NCBI GenBank assembly: GCA_031256515.1
Contig: JAIRQL010000081.1
Location: 1 to 43,522, forward strand
Source: Alphaproteobacteria bacterium
Lineage (GTDB): Bacteria > Pseudomonadota > Alphaproteobacteria > WRAU01 > Hepatincolaceae
Length of the DNA stretch: 43,522 nt
Direction of reading: 5' to 3'
Part shown: in pieces, positions 37,432 to 43,522 of the stretch
How positions within the stretch are numbered: the stretch's first letter is position 1
Layout: the number at the start of each line of letters is the position of its first letter
Program-made: the position numbers and the translations under genes
The notes under the pieces: model-generated
What the model saw: only the letters and a program-made list of their open reading frames with translations
Told to the model about the DNA's origin: nothing
Database searches by the model: none

Positions 37432-38205
37432 ATGAAGCCAAGTTATAAGAAAAAACCTCAAAACCCTACCTCAAAACCTTTAAAAGAAACACATAATTAC
37501 CCATATAACAAAAAATATACTACTACTAAGGCAACAAAAGTATCAAAAGAAAATGCTAATGATACATTCCTTAATGTTGTAATTCATACATTAAGCCTTG
37601 TTTTTAAAAGTAAGATAAAAGATAAAAGTGAATTGTTTATGTTTTTTTGGAAATTAGTTTTCCTACTTTTCATTGTATATTTAGCTATAAAAAATATTCC
37701 CAAAATTATTTCCATTATAATTAAAAATAATATGAATGAAACAACTTCTTGCAATATCATTGTATTATTTGGTAATATTTGCAGTAATTTTTTAGAACCA
37801 CTTATACCTAACTCTTTTATAATATTATCTCCTTCTGCTATATTTTGGATTTTTATCCTTATGGTATCTTTTATATCTGGTCGTGATTTAGATATTAAAA
37901 AACCTAAATATATATCTCCTAATAATTATAAAAATAAAAGCACACAATTTGTAAAACTTGTAAAAATTTTAAATTTTATTTTTATTAACATAGCATCATA
38001 CAGGGGTATTTGGAGAATTATTTCCACTTTAGTTTTATTATACTTACTTATTATATATTTCTTTACTAATAAGATTATCATCTCTATTGCAGATAATATT
38101 ATTATATCTCCTTATCTTATATTTGGAATAGTATCTATTATTATGTTTTTTATAGTCAAGCCGAAGAAAATGATAACTGACATTCTTAAAAATATTTTTA
38201 ATTGA
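37432..38205 (+). CDS. Membrane protein, candidate toxin partner of the Panacea protein
   Basis: A 257-aa protein of no family that I recognise. The first ~60 residues are polar and basic (KPSYKKKPQNPTSKPLKETH). Then come about five hydrophobic segments: 66-85, about 105-125, 130-148, 195-215 and 225-245. There is no signal peptide, so the basic tail is probably cytoplasmic. It starts 20 bases after the Panacea-type gene with only a weak ribosome-binding site (AAGAG), consistent with one operon. It ends with TGA. A role as a membrane-depolarising or otherwise membrane-active toxin is suggested by context only; it could equally be an accessory membrane protein. Confidence 0.6.
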   Translation: MKPSYKKKPQNPTSKPLKETHNYPYNKKYTTTKATKVSKENANDTFLNVVIHTLSLVFKSKIKDKSELFMFFWKLVFLLFIVYLAIKNIPKIISIIIKNNMNETTSCNIIVLFGNICSNFLEPLIPNSFIILSPSAIFWIFILMVSFISGRDLDIKKPKYISPNNYKNKSTQFVKLVKILNFIFINIASYRGIWRIISTLVLLYLLIIYFFTNKIIISIADNIIISPYLIFGIVSIIMFFIVKPKKMITDILKNIFN

Positions 38206-38278
38206 TTTTCTTTTTTTTCATATAGTGCCTAATAGAACAACAATTAAGTAAAGAATATTAAAATAACAATATTTTGTG

Positions 38279-38324
38279 TATATTATAATTAACTATTTAT
38301 CTCAACAATCCTCTTCTCATTGTT
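38279..38324. repeat. Right copy of 46-bp direct repeat, at the ABC-F 3' end
   Basis: Includes the last 11 codons and TAA stop (38289-38291) of the ABC-F gene plus 10 bases beyond. Matched by 36560-36605 in the same orientation, 1.72 kb away; four contiguous mismatches (38293-38296) separate identical blocks of 14 and 28 bases. Confidence 0.75.
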
Positions 38325-40187
38325 ATCTATATTTTCAATTATTTGGAGCATTTGCTCGTTAATATCTTCTATTTTAGTTTGCAAAGAAATTAGCTCTTCT
38401 AGGTTATTACTAACCCCTGCTTTTTCTAGCTTAGCTTGTAATTGCTTTTCTTCACTATCTAGTTTTTTTAACTTTTTTTCTAAGCTCATATTTTCTTTTT
38501 GTAAAGCTGATATTTCTTCTTTTACTTTTTTATCATCACTAATATTTACTACTTTTTTAATAGCAGGCTTTACAATATTAACATCTCTTTGTTCCACATA
38601 TTCATCATAACTACCATCAAAATAAAAGGTCTTAGTTTTATCAATAATACATAGTTTATCTACAATGGTATTTAAAAAATGCCGATCGTGCGAAACCACA
38701 AGCATAGTTCCCTCAAAACTATCAAAGGCACTTTCTAAAATTTCACGAGAGTAAATATCTAAGTGGTTAGTAGGCTCATCTAGGATTAAAAAATTAGGCT
38801 TAGATAAAATTAATTTCAGTAAAGACACTCTAGCTCTTTCACCTCCACTTAAAGACTGTATTTGTTTAAAAACATCATCTTGCGAAAAAAGGAATTGTCC
38901 TAAATAGCCCCTTGCCTCTTCTTCTTTTATATCAAAATTACTAATAATTTCTTCCAAAACTGTATTTTTTAAATATAGTCCTTGATGGTGCTGATCGTAA
39001 TAGCCGATTTTTAATTTTTCACCAAATTCCACCACCCCACTATCATAATTTTCTAAATTATTGATAATTTTTAAAATTGTAGATTTCCCAACCCCATTTC
39101 TCCCAATTAAAGCTACCCTCTCACCTTTTTCTAAGGAAAGATTAAAATTTTGAAACAACAGATTATTACTAAAAGATTTAGTTAAATCTTTAATTTCTAA
39201 AACTTTTTTAGTACTTGGAGTATCTATTTTAAACTGAATACTCATAGTTTTAATGTTAGTGGTTGGATTCTCTGCCCTATCCATTCTATCTAAAAACTTT
39301 TGCCGTCCCCGTGCTTGCTTAGATTTTTGCCCTGCTTTATATTTCGCCACAAATTCTTCTAATTTTTTAATTTTTTCTTGTTCTTGTTCAAAAGACTTTA
39401 ATGCTCCGCTGAGGAAAATTTCTTTTTGGATAGTAAAATCTGTATAATTTCCTTTATAAATTTTTAAATATTTTGCTTCAATCTCAAAGATTCTATTAAC
39501 TGTATTGTCTAAAAAATACTTATCATGAGATATTAATAAAAAAGACTGTTTATAGTTTTTTAAAAAAGATTCTAACCACTCAATAGCTTCTAAATCTAGA
39601 TGATTAGTTGGCTCATCTAAGATTAAAAGGGTTGGTTCATCTAACAAAATTTTACACAAAGAAATTTTTGTTTGCTGACCTCCCGATAAAGTAGCAATTT
39701 TATTTTCCCAAAGATTCTCTTCAAACTCTAAATCGTTTAAAACTTTTTTAATTTTATACTCAGTGGTGTAGCCACCTTTTTCCTCGTAAGAAGAGATTAA
39801 GTCTGCTAATTCATGATGGAGATTTTCGTTATCATCACTCATAAGGATTTTAGTAAGCTCGGCAATACGATTATAATCACTTCTCAGTGTACCAAAGGTA
39901 TCTAGTAGTTCTTCTAACACATTATTATTAGGATTAAGGTCAGAATGTTGCGATAAATACCCAACTTTTAAATCACTCGCCTTAGTGATTGTACCTAATT
40001 TATGGGTAATGGGATTAATATCTGGCTCTTCTTGCCCTAATAGAATCTTAATTAAGGTAGATTTCCCTGCTCCGTTAATCCCTATTAAACCGATTTTATC
40101 TTTTTCATTAATATTAAAACTTATATCTTTAAATAATGTTTCTCCGCTAAAAGATTTATAAATATTGCTTATTTGCATTAAAGACAT
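38289..40187 (-). CDS. ABC-F family ATPase (Uup/YdiF type)
   Basis: A cytoplasmic tandem ATPase of 632 aa with no membrane segment, acting on ribosomes in translation. The first nucleotide-binding domain has Walker A GINGAGKST (about 36-44), signature LSGGQQTKISL and DEPTNHLDL. A linker of basic and coiled-coil character (about 265-305, KAGQKSKQARGRQKF) separates it from the second, with GRNGVGKST, LSGGERARVSL and DEPTNHLDI. The C-terminal ~90 residues are a coiled coil (LQKENMSLEKKLKKL), as in Uup, YdiF and YheS. The subfamily cannot be fixed. The start lies 2 bases after the ftsY stop. Its last 11 codons lie inside the direct repeat of the Panacea islet. Confidence 0.92.
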   Translation of the reverse strand: MSLMQISNIYKSFSGETLFKDISFNINEKDKIGLIGINGAGKSTLIKILLGQEEPDINPITHKLGTITKASDLKVGYLSQHSDLNPNNNVLEELLDTFGTLRSDYNRIAELTKILMSDDNENLHHELADLISSYEEKGGYTTEYKIKKVLNDLEFEENLWENKIATLSGGQQTKISLCKILLDEPTLLILDEPTNHLDLEAIEWLESFLKNYKQSFLLISHDKYFLDNTVNRIFEIEAKYLKIYKGNYTDFTIQKEIFLSGALKSFEQEQEKIKKLEEFVAKYKAGQKSKQARGRQKFLDRMDRAENPTTNIKTMSIQFKIDTPSTKKVLEIKDLTKSFSNNLLFQNFNLSLEKGERVALIGRNGVGKSTILKIINNLENYDSGVVEFGEKLKIGYYDQHHQGLYLKNTVLEEIISNFDIKEEEARGYLGQFLFSQDDVFKQIQSLSGGERARVSLLKLILSKPNFLILDEPTNHLDIYSREILESAFDSFEGTMLVVSHDRHFLNTIVDKLCIIDKTKTFYFDGSYDEYVEQRDVNIVKPAIKKVVNISDDKKVKEEISALQKENMSLEKKLKKLDSEEKQLQAKLEKAGVSNNLEELISLQTKIEDINEQMLQIIENIDNNEKRIVEINS

Positions 40188-40189
40188 AG

Positions 40190-41038
40190 CTAACCCAGTA
40201 ATTTCTTAATATATTCTTGTAATTTAAATTCTTTTAAATCGCCTTCTTTTTCACCAACTCCTAAAAAATATACTGGCACACCAAGTGTTTTAGTGATATT
40301 AATTAAAATCCCACCACGAGCTTGGGAATCTATTTTAGTCATAATTAATCCGCTAATATTAATTGCCTTAGCAAAACTTTTTGCTTGTTGTAAGGCAGTT
40401 TGCCCGATTGTGCCATCTAGCACCAAAATACTTTGATTAGGTGAAGAGGGAGCAAGTTTTTTAATAGTATTTTCAATTTTTATTAGCTCGTTCATTAAAT
40501 TACTATTAGTATCTAACCGACCGGCTGTATCTATAATTAAAATATCATACTCACCCTTTAGGGCTAAATCTACCGATTTGTAAGCAACGGCGGCTGGGTC
40601 TTTAATATTTTCATCTAAAAAAATATCTACCCCGATTTTCTCACTCCATAGCTTTAACTGTCTAGTTGCCCCTGCTCTAAAGGTATCACAAGGAGAAAGC
40701 AGAACCTTAAAACCTAAATCTTTATAGTATTTCGTTAATTTAGCAATAGAAGTTGTTTTACCGCTACCATTGGTTCCCGAAACCAGTATAATAAAAGGGC
40801 TACTATTAATAAAAATACTATCATTTTTATAAAAACTCGCCACATTTTCATATAAGATATTGGCAACTGTTTCTTTAAGCTCTTCTATACTTATTTCGGT
40901 ATTACCTTTAGTTTTCTTTAAAGTTGATAGAATACTTTGAGTAATTTCTACCCCTAAATCTGCTACAATAAGTTCTTCTTCTATTTGCAATAAAAGATTT
41001 TCATCAAGAATTTTCTTTTTTTCAAAAAAGCCAAACAT
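40190..41038 (-). CDS. ftsY: Signal recognition particle receptor FtsY
   Basis: GTPase docking SRP-ribosome complexes to the membrane. The 282-aa protein is an NG-domain form without the acidic A domain of E. coli FtsY. Landmarks: P-loop GTNGSGKT (88-95), DTFRAGATRQL, DTAGR (about 167-171), and TKIDSQARGG in place of the usual TKLDGTARGG. The next motif reads GVGEKEGDL, where most FtsY have GEKxxDL. GAGG precedes the ATG by 7 bases. It sits 3 bases after the DUF4422 gene and is followed directly by the ABC-F gene. Confidence 0.95.
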   Translation of the reverse strand: MFGFFEKKKILDENLLLQIEEELIVADLGVEITQSILSTLKKTKGNTEISIEELKETVANILYENVASFYKNDSIFINSSPFIILVSGTNGSGKTTSIAKLTKYYKDLGFKVLLSPCDTFRAGATRQLKLWSEKIGVDIFLDENIKDPAAVAYKSVDLALKGEYDILIIDTAGRLDTNSNLMNELIKIENTIKKLAPSSPNQSILVLDGTIGQTALQQAKSFAKAINISGLIMTKIDSQARGGILINITKTLGVPVYFLGVGEKEGDLKEFKLQEYIKKLLG

Positions 41039-41041
41039 GTT

Positions 41042-41935
41042 TTAACCTCTTTTTATTAACTTAGAAAAAATAAATTTTATATAATCGGCATTAACTCTTC
41101 TTTTTAACTTCCCCCATTGTTTAGTAAAATATTGGGAAGTAAAAATATTTATATGCCACACTCTTAAAAGTGAAAATTTGGCAATTCTAGGATTTTTTCT
41201 ACTTAAAACTAAGTGATTTATATAAATATTTAGTAATCTTTCGGCAATAAAGCCATTGATTCTTTTTTGAGAAGTAATTTTATTATCAAGATTTTTAGCT
41301 TCAAATTCAAATAATATACTAAACATAAAATTCATATAATCGTTAAAATAAGCTCTATTCATAATAAAGATATTTTTATAATAAGATTTTTTCTCGTTAT
41401 AAGAAAAATATAGGGCTTCTTGATATTGCGGAAACTTTTCTAGTATTATGTTTTCTACCTCATTCACCACATTGGAAGAATGGTGATGATTAAAATGTTC
41501 TTTTAAGCTAACCCTTTTAACCGATTTATTAATATACAAAAGATTATCAGTTTTTTGTGGTAAAACAATATCAAAATCTGTAATTAGTTGCTTAAGATTT
41601 TTATCAGTAAAACCAAAAATACAACTCATTAATTTAGGGAAATTAGGTAAAAGTTTTTTAGGAAAAATAGTTCTTTTTAAAGATAAATACCTGCGGTAAT
41701 GGAAAAATCCCACATGAGTAATTGCTTTATCCATATTTTTCCAAGCCCAATATTGGGCGGTAAGTTCGTTAAAATCTGGATTTTTTACAGAAATATTATC
41801 ATATATATTGTCTTTATATGAGTAAATATCTAGCTTAGAATTCTCAGCTCCTACCAAGATAGCTTTAATAGAATCGGTTTCTAAAATTTTTTGCTGATTG
41901 TGGCATGCCACAAGAATTAAAATATTATTTTCCAT
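41042..41935 (-). CDS. DUF4422 family (capsular polysaccharide-type) glycosyltransferase
   Basis: The 297-aa protein has the DUF4422 hallmarks: ILVACHNQ at the start, NPDFNELTAQYWAWKNM, and THVGFFHYRRYLSL, then DIVLPQKT. Proteins of this family are found in capsule, exopolysaccharide and lipopolysaccharide loci, often near glf, and are thought to be galactofuranosyl- or related transferases. The C-terminus is basic. Its ATG overlaps the last 11 bases of mtaB, so it is translationally coupled to it. A glycan gene between mtaB and ftsY is out of place and suggests insertion by recombination. Donor and acceptor are unknown. Confidence 0.85.
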   Translation of the reverse strand: MENNILILVACHNQQKILETDSIKAILVGAENSKLDIYSYKDNIYDNISVKNPDFNELTAQYWAWKNMDKAITHVGFFHYRRYLSLKRTIFPKKLLPNFPKLMSCIFGFTDKNLKQLITDFDIVLPQKTDNLLYINKSVKRVSLKEHFNHHHSSNVVNEVENIILEKFPQYQEALYFSYNEKKSYYKNIFIMNRAYFNDYMNFMFSILFEFEAKNLDNKITSQKRINGFIAERLLNIYINHLVLSRKNPRIAKFSLLRVWHINIFTSQYFTKQWGKLKRRVNADYIKFIFSKLIKRG

Positions 41936-43196
41936 TATCTACAACTTTAGCTATTAACTGCCTCTGATTATAATCTACTATTTCTACATTAATTATTTCT
42001 TTTTGTGGAGCATTGCCAAGTATTTTAACTAAAGAGTAATCTTTGGTGTAGCCCATATTATTTGATTCACAAAGGACTTCTTCAACAGTATTTAATTTTG
42101 CTTTAAAGAAATCTACCTTAATTTGTTCGGCTAAACCACTTAATATTTTTGCTCGTTTTTTTCTAATATCCATAGGGATTTCTTTCATTTTTTCGGCAAT
42201 AGTATTTTTACGGGTTGAATATGGAAAAACATGTAAAAAAGGAATTTTTAAATCTTTAATTGTACTATAAGTATCTTCAAATTGCTCGTCAGTTTCTCTT
42301 GGGAAACCACAAATCATATCTGCCCCAATGGCTACATTTTTATTAGCAGTTCTTAAATCGTTTATCCAAGCAATGGCATTTTCTCGGCTATGTCGCCTTC
42401 CCATATTTTTTAAAACACTATTATTCATTGCTTGCAAACTTAAATGAATATGAGGCATAAAACGGCTTTCATGCTTTAGTAAATCTAAAATATCACTATC
42501 AACAACAGCAGGATCAAGGGAACTAAGCCGTAATCTTGGCAAATTAGGAACTTCTTTTAAAATTTCTTTACATAAAAAACCTATTCTTGAGGGTGAATTT
42601 ACTAAAGCATCACGATTCCAAGAAGAAATATCAACCCCAGTTAAAACAACCTCTTTATGTCCGAAATCTACAGCTTGTTTAATTTGTTGGATGATAGTGT
42701 CTTGTGGTAAAGATTTAGATTTTCCCCGAGCCGTTGCAATAATACAAAAAGTACAACGATGATCACACCCTTGCTGAATTTGAATAAAAGCTCGTGTTCT
42801 GTTTTCAAAACCTTGTATCTGCGGAATAGTAAAATCTTCTTCACTGTTTAAGTCGCCTAAAATAATTTTTTCTTCTGATTTTAAGGCATTAAGTGAGAAT
42901 TTATCTTTATTACCAATTACTTTACTAACCTCTTTCATGTTCGCAAAAGAGTTAGGGTCAATCTCTGCCCCACAACCGGTTACCACAATATTAGCATTAG
43001 GATTTTCTCTTTTTAGTTTTCTTACCAACTGCATAGACTGTTTATGAGCCTCAGATGTTACAGTGCAAGAATTTACAAAAATTGTATTAGATACCCCAGC
43101 TTTTTTTGCTTGTTCTTTAATAAGTTCGGCTTCAAAGGCATTAAGGCGACACCCTAAGGCAAAAACTTGATTATTGTTATTTTCTTCTTCTTTCAT
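41925..43196 (-). CDS. mtaB: tRNA (t6A37) methylthiotransferase MtaB
   Basis: Radical-SAM enzyme converting t6A to ms2t6A at position 37 of ANN-decoding tRNAs. The N-terminal UPF0004 domain has the three cluster cysteines Cys16, Cys44 and Cys75. The radical SAM motif CDHRCTFC gives Cys144, Cys148 and Cys151. Also seen are VVLTGVDISSW, RLSSLDPAVVD and HIHLSLQAMNNSVLKNMGR, as in MtaB rather than MiaB. The C-terminus (about 365-423) is the TRAM-like domain. Length 423 aa is normal. It heads the operon with DUF4422, ftsY and the ABC-F gene. No strong ribosome-binding site is seen. Confidence 0.93.
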   Translation of the reverse strand: MKEEENNNNQVFALGCRLNAFEAELIKEQAKKAGVSNTIFVNSCTVTSEAHKQSMQLVRKLKRENPNANIVVTGCGAEIDPNSFANMKEVSKVIGNKDKFSLNALKSEEKIILGDLNSEEDFTIPQIQGFENRTRAFIQIQQGCDHRCTFCIIATARGKSKSLPQDTIIQQIKQAVDFGHKEVVLTGVDISSWNRDALVNSPSRIGFLCKEILKEVPNLPRLRLSSLDPAVVDSDILDLLKHESRFMPHIHLSLQAMNNSVLKNMGRRHSRENAIAWINDLRTANKNVAIGADMICGFPRETDEQFEDTYSTIKDLKIPFLHVFPYSTRKNTIAEKMKEIPMDIRKKRAKILSGLAEQIKVDFFKAKLNTVEEVLCESNNMGYTKDYSLVKILGNAPQKEIINVEIVDYNQRQLIAKVVDNGK

Positions 43197-43221
43197 TTAA
43201 TTTTTAATTTAATTATAATAA

Positions 43222-43237
43222 TGTTTCACGTGAAACA
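43222..43237. promoter_or_regulatory. parS centromere site
   Basis: TGTTTCACGTGAAACA, a perfect match to the chromosomal parS consensus bound by ParB, lies within a 20-bp perfect palindrome (43220-43239). It sits 25 bases upstream of mtaB. parS sites cluster near replication origins, so this window is probably origin-proximal. Confidence 0.93.
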
Positions 43238-43239
43238 TT

Positions 43240-43259
43240 ATATGCATAATTATGCATAA
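43240..43259. repeat. Tandem 10-bp palindromic repeat next to parS
   Basis: tatgcataat occurs twice in immediate succession, so that the 16-bp palindrome ATGCATAATTATGCAT lies across the junction (43241-43256). It begins directly after the parS palindrome. Confidence 0.6.
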
Positions 43260-43272
43260 TAAACATATAACA

Positions 43273-43522
43273 GCTCAGTCTTTATATTAAAAGCAAGTAG
43301 CACCTGTGTATATATAATACATAAGCGACTTTGCAATAAAATAAAAACCCAAGATACTATAAAATAATAAATATATAATAGCTTGAGCTTTATATTAAGA
43401 GCAAAGGAGTGTCGTGTATACATAATACATAAGCGACTTTGCGATAAAATAAAAACCCAAGATACTATAAAATAATAAATATATAATAGCTTGAGCTTTA
43501 TATTAAGAGCAAAGGAGTGTCG
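43273..43522. repeat. 108-bp tandem repeat array, cut by the window end
   Basis: Three units with a strict 108-bp period: 43273-43380 (divergent), 43381-43488, and a partial third from 43489 to the edge that is identical to the second over its 34 bases. Each full unit has a small imperfect hairpin (gtcg-tgtat...ataca-...-cgac at 43411-43437 in the second unit) and an A/T-rich tail with aaaacccaagatac. No protein is encoded. The number of units beyond the window is unknown. Confidence 0.8.

Noticed and set aside
43273..43522. CRISPR array
   Set aside because: The 108-bp units are repeated whole, including what would be spacers, and no cas gene is in the window.

Overview
The window is visibly AT-rich (about 70% A+T by eye) and reads as a chromosomal segment of a reduced, probably host-associated alphaproteobacterium. 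Reasons: mtaB and ftsY lie together as in many alphaproteobacteria; groES-groEL has an RpoH-type promoter; the tRNA has an encoded CCA; several genes are in visible decay; and a perfect chromosomal parS lies at the right edge, which suggests the replication origin is not far away. The lineage call is inference. The code looks standard: an autotransporter barrel ends on its expected terminal Phe just before TGA, so TGA is a stop.

Layout. 1-678: end of a tRNA-Ser, a candidate structured RNA, and the terminator of a P-type cation ATPase (679-3357, minus). 3.4-9.9 kb is an accessory, decaying stretch: a coding sequence broken by TGA, a VOC protein, a large SF1 helicase with a C-terminal nuclease-like domain, a frameshifted AIPR abortive-infection gene, a broken small gene, a 66-residue hypothetical gene and an IS1595-type transposase remnant. 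9.9-17.1 kb (minus) is the most unusual locus: a 1558-residue MotA/ExbB-like channel with a giant helical tail, a MotB/OmpA-like partner and a TolC-like outer-membrane protein in one tight operon. 17.2-19.3 kb: purine permease, Gpt phosphoribosyltransferase and a small membrane-anchored protein. 19.4-23.1 kb: a four-gene envelope cluster, three of them lipoproteins (LPP20-like, a TPR-type lipoprotein, LpoB-like), then an exported protein. 23.3-24.5 kb: dicarboxylate/amino-acid symporter. 24.8-30.5 kb: glmU, prmA, glf, a deleted glycosyltransferase and a uvrD-type helicase.

30.6-33.3 kb: heat-shock promoter, groES-groEL with terminator, and a ParDE-type toxin-antitoxin pair with an operator-like inverted repeat. 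33.4-36.3 kb: two outer-membrane proteins, one an autotransporter. 36.4-38.3 kb: a RelE remnant and a small islet carrying a Panacea-domain antitoxin-like gene and a membrane protein. The islet is flanked by 46-bp direct repeats that duplicate the 3' end of the neighbouring ABC-F gene. 38.3-43.2 kb (minus): mtaB, a DUF4422 glycosyltransferase, ftsY and an ABC-F ATPase as one operon. 43.2-43.5 kb: parS, a tandem palindromic 10-mer and the start of a 108-bp tandem repeat that runs off the window.

Main themes are envelope biology (stator/TolC locus, Lpo-type lipoproteins, glf and glycosyltransferases, autotransporter) and small conflict systems in various states of repair. The two best candidates for something undescribed are the stator-like/TolC operon and the Panacea islet at the ABC-F 3' end.
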